From positions 42,811-106,810 of the forward strand of contig DCDE01000009.1 of NCBI GenBank assembly GCA_002316275.1: 64,000 nt of DNA, in the 5' to 3' direction. The notes beneath the pieces were generated by a model. It worked only from the letters and a program-made list of their open reading frames with translations, had not been told where the DNA came from and made no database searches. Positions 34,984 through 44,347 of the stretch are shown here, one piece after another; positions within the stretch are counted from its first letter, which is position 1, and each line of letters begins with the position of its first letter. Position numbers and translations under genes: made by a program. The DNA comes from Caldifarciminota bacterium UBA1063. GTDB taxonomy: Bacteria > Hydrothermota > Hydrothermia > UBA1063.

Positions 34984-36200
34984 TATTCCTCCTTGAGTAC
35001 CCTTTCGTTTACCTTCTTCACAGCATCGTTCAATGCTTGTTCAGGACTCTTCTGCCCAGCAAGCGCAGCCTCCATCTCGCTGTTAAAGGTCAATTCAATC
35101 TCTGTATAGTTAGGATGCGGGGGTCTTGGAGTGGCGTATTGCATTTGCGTTATGAAGGTCATAAGGTAAGGATGTTTTGTTGTATCCACAAGTGTTATGG
35201 CTTCTTCGCGGATGGGTATTTGGCCAAGTTCATTTGCCCAGTAAGCCTGAATTTCGGGTGAGAGGATGAACCTTAAGAATTTTAGTCCCAAATCTTTTGT
35301 TTCTTTATGAAACAGGACCATATTAGTCCCACCAACAGTTGTAGCTGAACCGGTTGGTCCCTCTGGGATGAGTGCCACCCCAAAGGGTATATTTGCTTCT
35401 GTCAGGGATTTTATAGCCCAGGGACCGCTAAATATCATAGCATATTTGCCGTTCCGAAATCCTGCATCGGGGTTAATGGCACCGGCTTGCCACGCACCAC
35501 CCTCAATCTTGTATTTCCTGTAAAGATCCACTTTAAGGGTGAATGCTTCTATAGCTTCAGGAGAGTTAAGTAGGCACGTTTTTCCATCTTCACTTAAGAA
35601 TTTTGCTCCGTATGAGAAGAAGAAGGGGAATGTCCACCAGAGGGAATTGTTCATTCCAAAAGCGAAGATTTCTCCGTCGGTAATTTTCTTCCCCGCTTCG
35701 ATAAACGCTTCCCAGGTTTTAGGTGGCTCTTTAATACCTTTTTCTGAAAATATCTTCTTGTTATAAAATAGCGCTATACAGGTTGACTGGTCAGGAAGAC
35801 CATAGAAGTTACCTAAATAGTAGTTGGAGTAGAGAGCTGCTTTTAATAGATGATCCTTGATATCGGCAATTTCAGACTCCTCTATAGGTAAAATAGCATT
35901 CTTGCTTGCGAGTTTAGCAACAAAGGCATAGTCTACCCTGGCGATATCGGGGACACTTTTGGCTGCGAGTCCCGTAAGGATTTTCTGCTCCATACCGTCG
36001 AAGGGGATTCTCTGAACCTCTATTTCCGTCCCTGGGTTTTCTTTTTTGAACCTTTCCACAATATCCATAAATATTTTGTGTTCCTCGTCGTTATAGCTCT
36101 CCCATATCACCAGTTTGTTCGCCTGTCGTGCTCCTCTTCCAGAGCACGACATCGTAAAGATGCCAAAACCTAAAAGGGTAATTAAAGCTAACTTTTCCAT
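34980..36200 (-). CDS. Extracellular sugar-binding lipoprotein of an ABC importer (family 1)
   Basis: 406 residues. Lipobox 'FGIFTMSC' with Cys19 lipidated; mature start 'LVIWESYNDEEHKIFMDIVERFKKENPG', 'DIARVDYAF', 'FYGLPDQS' and 'AMIFSGPWAI' are typical of maltose/multiple-sugar binding proteins. AGGAGG five bases before the ATG sets the start at 36200. No permease or ATPase genes accompany it; the next gene is a secreted carbohydrate-binding-like protein. Partners must lie elsewhere or the protein works alone. Confidence 0.88.
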   Translation of the reverse strand: MEKLALITLLGFGIFTMSCSGRGARQANKLVIWESYNDEEHKIFMDIVERFKKENPGTEIEVQRIPFDGMEQKILTGLAAKSVPDIARVDYAFVAKLASKNAILPIEESEIADIKDHLLKAALYSNYYLGNFYGLPDQSTCIALFYNKKIFSEKGIKEPPKTWEAFIEAGKKITDGEIFAFGMNNSLWWTFPFFFSYGAKFLSEDGKTCLLNSPEAIEAFTLKVDLYRKYKIEGGAWQAGAINPDAGFRNGKYAMIFSGPWAIKSLTEANIPFGVALIPEGPTGSATTVGGTNMVLFHKETKDLGLKFLRFILSPEIQAYWANELGQIPIREEAITLVDTTKHPYLMTFITQMQYATPRPPHPNYTEIELTFNSEMEAALAGQKSPEQALNDAVKKVNERVLKEEY

Positions 36201-36792
36201 CTTCACCTCCTCAATAATTTTAATGAAAACCTTTCAAAAATCAAAAGTTATGATTAATTATGGATGTTTCCCAAATGATAGGATTATAAGGGGAGTTATG
36301 ACTTTTATTTAAAGTGGAGAAAGTATTGAACGCAAGAAAGTAGATAATGCAGGTCGAAGAAGTTCTTGATTTTTGAAATGACGTGTGATAATTTTTTGAA
36401 ATCGAAGAAAGGAAGTAGGTATGGGTAGATGGATACGATACAGTATTTATATGGTAAACTATGATTGTCATTACCCGAGGTTTTACTTTTTGTAGGTACT
36501 TGAGACATTTTTCATATTCACCTGTAGTGCAGAGGAGGGCATGAAGAAGATTGAGGGGCATGGCTATAGGGAGCCTGGGAGGGCGCCGCTTTATATAGAA
36601 CACAACCGAAGTATATTTCAGATATAGTAATAGGCAGAGTTTTAGAATCCTGTCTAGTTGGTTGCCGTAGAAGGTAGTATTGGTGATTGATTCTGTGGTG
36701 ATGGGGTTTGCAGCACGGAGGCTATAAATAGGGTAAGGCCTAAATTGTTTTACTCAGATGGTTTATATTTATTATTAAAACAAGGAGGGAAG
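36201..36792. other. About 590-base gene-free region
   Basis: Divergent gap between the solute-binding protein (minus) and SIMPL protein (plus). On the minus strand TTGATT, a 16-base spacer and TAAAAT about 20 bases before the solute-binding gene form a likely promoter. The middle (about 36530-36620) is more GC-rich. A 120-codon minus-strand frame at 36241-36603 has no ribosome site and no recognisable motif; I do not call it a gene. No structured RNA recognised. Confidence 0.55.
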
Positions 36793-37497
36793 ATGAGAAA
36801 GGTAATATGGTCTCTTTTATTCTTAAGCATGTTTGTGGTGCCCCTGTGGGCGCAGAAAGTCGATACAACGAGAACCTTGACCGTAACTGGGGTGGGGTCT
36901 GTGGAGGTCATCCCAGATATTTGTATAATTTCTGCTGGTGTCATGGAAAAGGGAAACGATCCTCAAGGTGTCATGAATTCCCTTGCCAACAAAATCAATT
37001 CAATAATAAATACAATAGAAAGTGTTGGTGTAAAAAAGGGAGATATTAAGACTTCCAAACTCTCCCTAAGTCCCATTTTTGAGACTCAAAAGGAGAAAAA
37101 GGTTTTAACTGGTTATTCAGCTTCTGAGCATCTCACTGTTAAAGCTCAAGTAAAGGATGCGGGAAGGGTTCTTTCCACCATTACCAATGCAGGCGTAAAT
37201 GTGATAAATAGTATAACTTTTGATTATTCGAATAAAGATTCTCTTGCCCTTGCGTCGATTGAGAAGGCTACTGAGAACGCACGCAGGATAGCCGAAAGAG
37301 CACTTTCAGGGACCGGTTATCACATTACTGGGATGAAAAATGTGCAGGTTGATAATATCCTACCGACATATAGATCTTATGATAGTTATTTAGATGTGCA
37401 AGAAATGAGGGCTGCACCAGAAGTCGGTAATGTTCCTGTGGAAGAGGGAACGATCAAAGTTACTTCACGTATATATATTGTATTTACTTTTGAATAA
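36793..37497 (+). CDS. SIMPL domain (DUF541) periplasmic protein
   Basis: 234 residues. Signal peptide 'MRKVIWSLLFLSMFVVPLWA' followed by QKVDTTR. The SIMPL/DUF541 pattern 'TLTVTGVGSVEVIPDICIISAGV', 'SLSPIFETQKEKKVLTGYSAS' and 'EEGTIKVTSRIYIVFTFE' is clear. E. coli homologue YggE reduces oxidative stress by an unknown route; biochemical role is not established. AAGGAGGG five bases before the ATG supports this start over an upstream in-frame ATG at 36745. Confidence 0.87.
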   Translation: MRKVIWSLLFLSMFVVPLWAQKVDTTRTLTVTGVGSVEVIPDICIISAGVMEKGNDPQGVMNSLANKINSIINTIESVGVKKGDIKTSKLSLSPIFETQKEKKVLTGYSASEHLTVKAQVKDAGRVLSTITNAGVNVINSITFDYSNKDSLALASIEKATENARRIAERALSGTGYHITGMKNVQVDNILPTYRSYDSYLDVQEMRAAPEVGNVPVEEGTIKVTSRIYIVFTFE

Positions 37498-37510
37498 AAC
37501 TTATTTTATG

Positions 37511-37536
37511 AGGAGCGGGCCGCAGCCCGCCCCTCC
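37511..37536. repeat. GC-rich palindrome between convergent genes
   Basis: GCGGGC (37515-37520), loop CGCA, GCCCGC (37525-37530), with GAGG/CCTC able to extend the stem across one mismatch. It lies in the 61-base gap between the SIMPL gene and serA, the only separated convergent protein pair in the window. It could end transcription from both sides although no clear T-run follows. Confidence 0.7.
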
Positions 37537-37558
37537 CCGGGTGTGAATTTCTGATCCC

Positions 37559-38473
37559 CTATATTTTCCCTTCTAAGAAGTCTTTTACTTTGTTTACCAA
37601 AGCCATCCCCACTCTTGCCTGGCCTTCAAAGGTGCTCGAACCAATGTGTGGTGTGCAGACCACATTGGGGTGTTGGATCAACTCATCGTGGGTAGGATCC
37701 TGTGGTGGTTCGACTTCGAATACATCGAGGGCAGCGCCTCTCACTTTACCAGATTTTAGTGCCTCCAGGAGTGCCTTTTCATCTACAACACCGCCTCTGG
37801 CTACGTTGATTATGTATACTCCGTCCTTCATCTTTGCGAAGGCGTCCCTTCCGACGATGTGTTTTGTTTCTTCAGTTAGTGGCAAATGTATAGAGATGAA
37901 GTCCGATTGTGCGTATAACTCGTCGAGGGATACTCTTTTTGCATATTCGTCTTCAAATTCTCTTCTTCTGTAACCTATTACATTCATTCCCAGTGCTTTT
38001 GCTCTCTTTGCAAGTTCGTGTCCAATTCTTCCAAAGCCAAGGATCCCGAGGGTTTTCCCTCCAAGTTCGCAGCCTTCTAATTCCTTTTTTTCCCAAAGGC
38101 CATTCTTTATGCCTACGGTTCCCCTGACGATATGTCTTGCTAAAGCAAACATGAAAGCAAGAGAAAGTTCTGCGACGGAAGCCGAAGCAGCTTCTGGAGT
38201 GTTATCAACTTTAATTCCCTTCGCCTTTGCGCCTTCTGTATCAATATTGTCAAGCCCTACGCCGCCTCTTAGAATCAATTTGCAGTTTTTGAGGGCTTCA
38301 AGAACAGGACCTTTTACCTTTGTCGCACTTCTGACGATAACCACATCTGCGTCCTGTAAATGGGCTGGAAGTTCTTCCTTGGGAAGGGCACTGAGATCCA
38401 CCACTTCAACAGGAAGTTTTTTCATTTCATCAATGGCGCTTTTTTCCATTTTATCACATATTACTACTTTCAT
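37559..38473 (-). CDS. serA: D-3-phosphoglycerate dehydrogenase, short form
   Basis: First step of serine synthesis, NAD-dependent. 304 residues, the short type without the C-terminal ACT or ASB regulatory domain, so probably not serine-inhibited through ACT. 'LRGGVGLDNID', the Rossmann motif 'LGILGFGRIGHELAKRA', 'INVARGGVVDEKAL' and the catalytic His in 'CTPHIGSST' are present. It follows the aminotransferase gene by nine bases with GGGGG upstream. 2-hydroxyacid dehydrogenase of another specificity is possible but the neighbour argues for SerA. Confidence 0.88.
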   Translation of the reverse strand: MKVVICDKMEKSAIDEMKKLPVEVVDLSALPKEELPAHLQDADVVIVRSATKVKGPVLEALKNCKLILRGGVGLDNIDTEGAKAKGIKVDNTPEAASASVAELSLAFMFALARHIVRGTVGIKNGLWEKKELEGCELGGKTLGILGFGRIGHELAKRAKALGMNVIGYRRREFEDEYAKRVSLDELYAQSDFISIHLPLTEETKHIVGRDAFAKMKDGVYIINVARGGVVDEKALLEALKSGKVRGAALDVFEVEPPQDPTHDELIQHPNVVCTPHIGSSTFEGQARVGMALVNKVKDFLEGKI

Positions 38474-38482
38474 TGTGCCCCC

Positions 38483-39556
38483 TTATTTTAGACCCCAGAT
38501 TTCGTCTATTGCCTCAAAGAGCCCTTTGGTTTCTTGAGGAGTAAGATCGCCCATGTGACCTATTCTAAAAGTAATATCCTTAAGTTTGCCATAGCCATTT
38601 GCGATTCTATAGCCTTTTGCTTCTAACTGTTTATTTAGATCGGGAATTGAATAGCCTTTAGGGTTGTTGATAACGGAGACCGTTGGCGACCAGTAGCCCT
38701 TTTCGGGAAACATGCCGAATTCTCTTTTGATTGCCCATTCTTGGGAGATTTTGGACATTTCTTGGTGTTTCTTTATCCTATTTTCTATTCCTTCATTGAG
38801 TATCCTGTCAAGCTGAAAGTCTATGGCGTAGAGGAGTGATACTGCTGGGGTTGCGGGAGTTTCTTTAGATTCCTCATACTTCTTTATATATGCAACGAAA
38901 TCAAAGTAGTGCCCCCTTCCTTTTACTGTTTTTGCCCTTTCGTAAGCCTTTTCACTGATTACGGTAACAGTAAGTCCGGGTGGGAGGGCAAAACATTTCT
39001 GAACGCTTGCGAAGACAACATCAATTCCCCACTCTTCAATTTTTAATGGCGCACCTACCATAGCACTTACCGCGTCAACTGCAAAGATGACATCGGGATA
39101 CTTTTTCATTACTTCCCCAATCTCAGGTATTGGATTTAACACGCCTGTAGAAGTTTCATTATAAGTAACGAGAATGGTATCGTATTTTCCAGTTTTTAGT
39201 TTTTCGTCGATCATTTCAGGTTTGATTGCCTGACCCCATTCTACGGAGATAACGTCACCCTCTTTATCACATTCACCGACAAGTTTGAACCATCTTTCAG
39301 AAAATGATCCACAAGCTGTTCCAAGAGCTCTTTCTTTTACGCAGTTTCTGATGGTGCCTTCCATAACACCCGTTGCTGATGAAGTAAAAATAACAACATG
39401 GTTTTTAGTGTTCAGGACCCTTTTGGTTTTTTCGATGATTCCTTCATAGAGGGTTTGAAATTCTTTCCCTCTGTGGGAAATCATTGGTTTTACTTGTGCT
39501 TTAAGTACCTCTTCCCTGACCTCTGTTGGCCCTGGATTGAAGAGCAATCTCCCCAT
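38483..39556 (-). CDS. Class V aminotransferase, likely phosphoserine or serine-pyruvate type
   Basis: 357-residue PLP enzyme of the alanine-glyoxylate/serine-pyruvate aminotransferase family. 'FNPGPTEVREEVL' and 'ISHRGKEFQTLY' open the protein; Asp in 'FAVDAVSAMVGAPL' and Lys187 in 'ASVQKCFALPPGL' bind PLP. In several lineages this fold replaces SerC, and the adjacent serA makes a phosphoserine aminotransferase role likely. AGGAGG precedes the ATG. Confidence 0.86.
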   Translation of the reverse strand: MGRLLFNPGPTEVREEVLKAQVKPMISHRGKEFQTLYEGIIEKTKRVLNTKNHVVIFTSSATGVMEGTIRNCVKERALGTACGSFSERWFKLVGECDKEGDVISVEWGQAIKPEMIDEKLKTGKYDTILVTYNETSTGVLNPIPEIGEVMKKYPDVIFAVDAVSAMVGAPLKIEEWGIDVVFASVQKCFALPPGLTVTVISEKAYERAKTVKGRGHYFDFVAYIKKYEESKETPATPAVSLLYAIDFQLDRILNEGIENRIKKHQEMSKISQEWAIKREFGMFPEKGYWSPTVSVINNPKGYSIPDLNKQLEAKGYRIANGYGKLKDITFRIGHMGDLTPQETKGLFEAIDEIWGLK

Positions 39557-39590
39557 AATGCCTCCTTGGTTTAAAATTTACATCTATGAT

Positions 39591-39619
39591 ATGATAACAT
39601 GGAATTAGTAAAATTTCAA
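39591..39619 (-). promoter_or_regulatory. Promoter of the aminotransferase-serA operon
   Basis: On the minus strand: TTGAAA (39619-39614), 17-base spacer, TATCAT (39596-39591) with TG one base before it. Leader of about 30 bases containing AGGAGG. Confidence 0.68.
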
Positions 39620-39684
39620 GCAGCATACATTTGAACGTTTAATGAGATCTTTTACGGGCATTATAATTATCCACAATTTGAATT

Positions 39685-40902
39685 ATGAAGTGGAAAATTT
39701 ATCAGGAATATAAGCATAAAGAGAAGGTGGTTCCTCAAGCCCTTGAGATGCTTGTAGCTGGTACTCTTATTTTTTGTTTCAGCTATATATTTAAGATTTC
39801 GGGTCTTAATGCCCTATCTTTGCTTATCATTTTGGGTGGCTTTTTCCTGTCGCTTATTTTATCCCTGAGTTATTCTAATGCAGCGTTTATATTTTTTTAC
39901 CTATTTCTCGTACCGCTTTTAGTTTTTAGGGCTCTGATAGCGGTACCAGGCATAGTGATTTTACTCTGTGCTATTACATTTGCTTTTTTCTGGATTTTCT
40001 TTGCGTCACGGCCTGCTACTGTTGTTACTGGATATAATATTCCCGAAGGAGTGACACCGGTGGAGGCTGCCTTTCTCCTTTCGAGAGATATTGGGCCCCA
40101 GGAACTCGTTGCAACTATCTTTACTCTGATGAGGCGCGGCTTCCTAAGTATTGAGAGTAAGGGCGGAAAGCAAATGTTTTATAAGACTCGAGAGTACGAA
40201 AACGATCCAACTCTCCTTTCTTATGAGAAGTTTCTCCTAAACAAGATTTTTGTGATGCCCAATGTTAATATTATGATCCAAACCGGGATAGTATACTCTT
40301 ATGAACATTTTCCTGATAGGGTTGATCCGGAACTGGTGTTCCAGAACCTTGGAGACTGGGTTCAGCATTTTAAGGGTCAACTTCTCGATAGTTTGAGGTA
40401 TGAAAAGCCTATATTGAGAAAGATCTCTTACGAGACGAAACCTGTGTTCCTTGTGCTTTCAGGTGTGTATTTGCTGGGTGGCCTAATGTTAGCAAGTACA
40501 TCAGCTGAGGGTGCTATCACTAATTCTTTTCTTAATGGTTTATTTATGATTGAGCCTTTCCTGGCTTCCTTATTGTTTTTAGCCTTTGCTTTTATTCCAA
40601 TCCTACCCCTTACAAATTTCGGCAAGGAGATTTATATAAAGATCCTGGGATTTAAAGAATTTATGAAAAGGGTAGAAAAACCAAGACTTCAGTACATAAT
40701 TAGAAAAGAGCATATGGACATTTTTGAGCTTTTGAACTTTCTTTACGCCCTCAATCTCCTTCACCCCTTTGAATGGGCCCTCGAATGTGCGAAAGAAGAT
40801 GAACAGAATGAGCAAGCTTTGATGTTTACCCAAGTGCTAAAGATTGTCCATTTCCAGTGGGTAAAGGGAAAGAATTTATGGCAAGAAGAGATCAAATATT
40901 GA
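39685..40902 (+). CDS. Membrane protein related to the DUF2207 C-terminal region
   Basis: 405 residues. Four to five hydrophobic segments at about 20-110, a cytosolic stretch 'YNIPEGVTPVEAAFLLSRDIGPQELVATIFTLMRRGFLSIES' style (about 117-160) that matches the winged-helix-like part of DUF2207 proteins, two more membrane segments (about 250-310), and a helical tail. The usual N-terminal extracellular DUF2207 domain is missing. Function unknown. TATAAT occurs 17 bases before the ATG. Its end overlaps convergent lptD by 27 bases. Confidence 0.65.
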   Translation: MKWKIYQEYKHKEKVVPQALEMLVAGTLIFCFSYIFKISGLNALSLLIILGGFFLSLILSLSYSNAAFIFFYLFLVPLLVFRALIAVPGIVILLCAITFAFFWIFFASRPATVVTGYNIPEGVTPVEAAFLLSRDIGPQELVATIFTLMRRGFLSIESKGGKQMFYKTREYENDPTLLSYEKFLLNKIFVMPNVNIMIQTGIVYSYEHFPDRVDPELVFQNLGDWVQHFKGQLLDSLRYEKPILRKISYETKPVFLVLSGVYLLGGLMLASTSAEGAITNSFLNGLFMIEPFLASLLFLAFAFIPILPLTNFGKEIYIKILGFKEFMKRVEKPRLQYIIRKEHMDIFELLNFLYALNLLHPFEWALECAKEDEQNEQALMFTQVLKIVHFQWVKGKNLWQEEIKY

Positions 40903-42894
40903 TTTCTCTAACTTTACATCAGGAAGTTTTTTGATATAGATTTTAAAGTTGTAATCCCATCGGGAGCCAAAGCCATTGTATGTGAAGCTTGCCTCCCAGC
41001 AGTGTAAATCCTTTGAAATAGTGAAACTTCGGGAAACAATTTCTTGCCGCTCAAGGTCGTAACTCCCAGCGAAACTTACTTTGAATGATTTCCCAAAATC
41101 AAAGTTTCCATTAAGAGACAACATCTGGCTCGTAAAATAACTCTTTGTAAGTGAATAACCCATGTGCATTGAGAGCCTGTTCCTCACAAGCGAGTCTGCG
41201 AACTGAACCTGTGGAAGCGGCAGCCCTATATTCCAGGAAAGGTACAAGGAATTGTTCTTAAAATCTCCTGTTTCCCTATAGTAAGTTGATTGTAGCCTTA
41301 CCGAAAATGGCAAGATACCGAGACTATTCATACTCAAATTCCAAATATTGAAGGGTAAGGAAGTGTTATGTCCGAGTAGGCTTGCCGATGAGGAGATATT
41401 GAGGTTTACAAGATCAATTTTCTTTTCAGAGACCATAGCTCCGAAGGTGTTTGTAGCTGAAATGTTTACTGAAAGTGCTTCGTTGGCAGTAGTAGGTATG
41501 AAGTAAAAGTTTGATGCGGGGTTGTCAATTGCCGGTTGGTATGAAATACTCAACGAAGGCTGGAAGGTGTGGGTCAAATACTGGATCTTGGAAAAGCCGA
41601 AAATAGACCTTCCATAGAGTACAGTGCTGAATCCGGCATTTCCGCTTATATTTTTCGCTATTAGGCTTTTGTTCCCTAATGTGTCAGCGTCGAGTATACC
41701 GAGAAAGCCATTTGCTCCTAAGCTAAATCGCAGATACCTGAATATCCTAAAACTGTAAGAACCTCCTGTGTTCAACTTCAAGCCCCACCTTGTTGTATCT
41801 GTGCTATCAATTCTTGTGTACAACCTCAGGAATGACATACTAGAATTAAGCCCCAAGTTTCCTATTCTGAGTTGAGGCATACTTATTTGTACGGAAGGTA
41901 TTCTTGATGTTCTACTGTTTGTAGTAAGGTTTAGCCTGTCATCAACGGTTCCCGAGAAGACTATATTACCGAAATTTTTTGAAAAGCTTATAAAGCTTGT
42001 AAGTTCCTTCTTCAGCCAGTTTTCTTTGATATCAGCATAATCGTTCAAAATTTCATTGTCCGAGAGGTAATTTCCTCTTCCAGTGATTCTAAACCCGTTA
42101 AAGGGTCCGAGATCCATTGTACCATTTAATGTCCACCTCTTCTTCCAGGGATTCCACTCCTGAGCTAAAGAATAAGACAGATTAATCTTACCAAACCTAT
42201 AACGGTAAAAAACAAAATCCGCTGTTCCCCTTACACCCCTTTTCTCTAAAAGATCCAGTGCTAACGTAAGGTCAGAGTAGTTGTTAATTACGAGATAATA
42301 GGAAAGGTTTTTAAAGTACTTACCATCAGATGAGCTCACTCCAAATTTTGGAACCATAAAGCCAGATTTTCTCTCTTTAGAAAGCGGAAATATCCAAAAA
42401 GGGAGGCCAAAGACTGGGATGCCGTGGATTTCTGCTATGACAGGTTTTACTACTGCCATATCCTCAGTAATTATCTTACCTTTCTCCGTAATAAATCTAT
42501 AGTGAGGCTGTGGGTTTTCACAGGTAGTAAAGGCTCCTTTGCTCACATATATAGTGTCGGTAGAATCTTTTGATACTTTTATACCAGAAAATATCCCTTT
42601 TTCCTGGTTTATTTTACCGAAAAAGGCAAACCCATTTTTTGTTTCCGTGTTATAATATATGCTATCGCCTATGAGGGTATCGTTCCCGAAGATCAGAACT
42701 GCATTACCGAAAGCTTTCATCTGGTCAAGTTCTCTAAAGAATATGAGGCTGTCAGCGAAGAGCTCCGTATTCCCTTGGTTGGTTTTAACCGAATCTTTTA
42801 GTACAAACACGCTACTATCTGCAAAATATTGAATTTCTTTAGCTTTGAAGAGTAGAGGCGAAGCAGCAAAAAGTGCAGCGAGTAGTATGCTCAA
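40876..42894 (-). CDS. lptD: LPS assembly protein LptD
   Basis: Outer membrane barrel that inserts lipopolysaccharide into the outer leaflet. 672 residues. Short signal peptide, an OstA/LptA-like jellyroll (about 20-140: 'GNTELFADSLIFFRELDQMKAFGNAVL'), then a long barrel beginning at 'PFWIFPLSKERKSGFMVPKFG', a signature of LptD. Only two cysteines stand out, in 'TTCENPQPHYRF' and 'KDLHCWEASF'. ATGA overlap with the phosphohexomutase upstream. Confidence 0.88.
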   Translation of the reverse strand: MSILLAALFAASPLLFKAKEIQYFADSSVFVLKDSVKTNQGNTELFADSLIFFRELDQMKAFGNAVLIFGNDTLIGDSIYYNTETKNGFAFFGKINQEKGIFSGIKVSKDSTDTIYVSKGAFTTCENPQPHYRFITEKGKIITEDMAVVKPVIAEIHGIPVFGLPFWIFPLSKERKSGFMVPKFGVSSSDGKYFKNLSYYLVINNYSDLTLALDLLEKRGVRGTADFVFYRYRFGKINLSYSLAQEWNPWKKRWTLNGTMDLGPFNGFRITGRGNYLSDNEILNDYADIKENWLKKELTSFISFSKNFGNIVFSGTVDDRLNLTTNSRTSRIPSVQISMPQLRIGNLGLNSSMSFLRLYTRIDSTDTTRWGLKLNTGGSYSFRIFRYLRFSLGANGFLGILDADTLGNKSLIAKNISGNAGFSTVLYGRSIFGFSKIQYLTHTFQPSLSISYQPAIDNPASNFYFIPTTANEALSVNISATNTFGAMVSEKKIDLVNLNISSSASLLGHNTSLPFNIWNLSMNSLGILPFSVRLQSTYYRETGDFKNNSLYLSWNIGLPLPQVQFADSLVRNRLSMHMGYSLTKSYFTSQMLSLNGNFDFGKSFKVSFAGSYDLERQEIVSRSFTISKDLHCWEASFTYNGFGSRWDYNFKIYIKKLPDVKLEKSIFDLFLP

Positions 42895-44273
42895 TGATTT
42901 TCTTCTTTAAAATCTACTTCCTTAAATTGAGCCAGGGCGTTGAAAACCAATTCTCTAATTTCTTCCAGTTTCTTTTTAGTTTTGCCTTCGAATCTCACCA
43001 CGAGGACGGGCTGGGTGTTAGAAGCTCTTATCAAACCAAATCCGTCAGGGAACTCTATTCTTACACCGTCAATATCGATAACTTCATAATCTTTCTTGAA
43101 TTTTTCTACTAAAGCATTGACAACTTCGAACTTTTTGTTGTCAGGACACCCTATCCGTATTTCAGGTGATGAGTAATAGAAGGGAATTTCAGCAGCGAGG
43201 TTTTCGAGGCTTTTCTCTTCTTCTTCGAGGATTTCAAGGAGCCTCAATGAAGCGTATATACCATCATCATATCCATAGAATCTATCATTAAAGAAAATGT
43301 GACCGGACATTTCTCCAGCGAGAGGCGCGTTGAGTTCCCTTAGCTTTGCTTTAAGAAGGGCGTGCCCCGTTTTCCACATTACTGGCTTACCACCCAGGCT
43401 GGATATATATTCGGTTAATCCTTTTGAACATTTGACATCGTAGATTATTGTAGCACCCTTGATGTTTTTTAAAACTTGCCTGGCGAAGATACCGAGTAAT
43501 TTATCACCGAAGAGAAGTACACCTTTATTGGTAATGGCGCCTATCCTGTCCGCGTCGCCGTCGTAGCCTATGCCTAAATCGAATTTTTCCTTCACTACTT
43601 TTTTCTCGAGATCTTCCATATAGGTCTCGATAGTAGGATCTGCCAGGTGATTCGGGAAGGTGCCATCAACTTCCATGTATATTCCTTCAAAGGGGATTTT
43701 TAATGCTTTAAAAATTTCCGAGACGACAGGACCTGCAGTACCATTTCCAGGATCGATGGCGACCCGATTTTTTCCTTTTATATTGACACTGTGAATCATT
43801 TCATAGATGTACCTGTCAACTACATCAAGTTTCTTCGCGTGCCCACGCTCAAGGGTATTGATATAATTTTCATTTTTAATCAACTGCATAAGGGCTTGTA
43901 TGCCATCTCCAAAAAAGGTATCCTTTCCGAGAGAGAGTTTGAATCCGTTGTACTCTCTGGGGTTATGACTTGCTGTGACCTGCACGCCTCCATGGACTTC
44001 ATACTTAAACAAGGAATAATACTGAAGAGGCGTAGGTACAAGACCTATATCGTACACACTCACTCCAGACTTTATAAAACCGTAAATTAATGCCTCTTTA
44101 AGGGGAGTAGAGCTAGGGCGTGCATCCATCCCGACGGAGACGATGTTTCCTCCCTTTTCTCTTATAATAGTTCCGAAACCTCTTCCTATGGCGAAAGCAA
44201 TATTCTCGTCTAGCTCTTTCCCATAAATACCTCTAATATCATACATTCTAAAAATCTCTTCCGCAACCTTCAC
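42891..44273 (-). CDS. Phosphomannomutase/phosphoglucomutase (AlgC/ManB type)
   Basis: Interconverts hexose-6- and hexose-1-phosphates, supplying the sugar nucleotidyltransferases. 460 residues; 'EIFRMYDIRGIYG', phosphoserine Ser102 in 'TASHNPREYNG', metal loop 'GIGYDGDADRIG', 'LAGEMSGHIFF' and C-terminal 'RASNTQPVLVVRFEG'. Starts with GTG, AAGGGG upstream. It would connect with the PGI/PMI at 29859. Confidence 0.93.
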   Translation of the reverse strand: MKVAEEIFRMYDIRGIYGKELDENIAFAIGRGFGTIIREKGGNIVSVGMDARPSSTPLKEALIYGFIKSGVSVYDIGLVPTPLQYYSLFKYEVHGGVQVTASHNPREYNGFKLSLGKDTFFGDGIQALMQLIKNENYINTLERGHAKKLDVVDRYIYEMIHSVNIKGKNRVAIDPGNGTAGPVVSEIFKALKIPFEGIYMEVDGTFPNHLADPTIETYMEDLEKKVVKEKFDLGIGYDGDADRIGAITNKGVLLFGDKLLGIFARQVLKNIKGATIIYDVKCSKGLTEYISSLGGKPVMWKTGHALLKAKLRELNAPLAGEMSGHIFFNDRFYGYDDGIYASLRLLEILEEEEKSLENLAAEIPFYYSSPEIRIGCPDNKKFEVVNALVEKFKKDYEVIDIDGVRIEFPDGFGLIRASNTQPVLVVRFEGKTKKKLEEIRELVFNALAQFKEVDFKEENH

Positions 44274-44347
44274 TTCTGTATCCCCTTTTGCTTTAGAATA
44301 AAGGATTTCTTATGTACCATCAAAATGCTGCTTAATCGTTTAAGGTT

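Noticed and set aside
36241..36603. 120-codon minus-strand frame in the gene-free region, with an N-terminal stretch faintly like IS200-type transposases
   Set aside because: No ribosome site, no HxH/Tyr catalytic motif, composition like random AT-rich translation.
37590..38537. Plus-strand frames opposite serA and the aminotransferase
   Set aside because: Antisense shadows of two well-conserved genes, rich in Ser/Phe/Leu with no motif.
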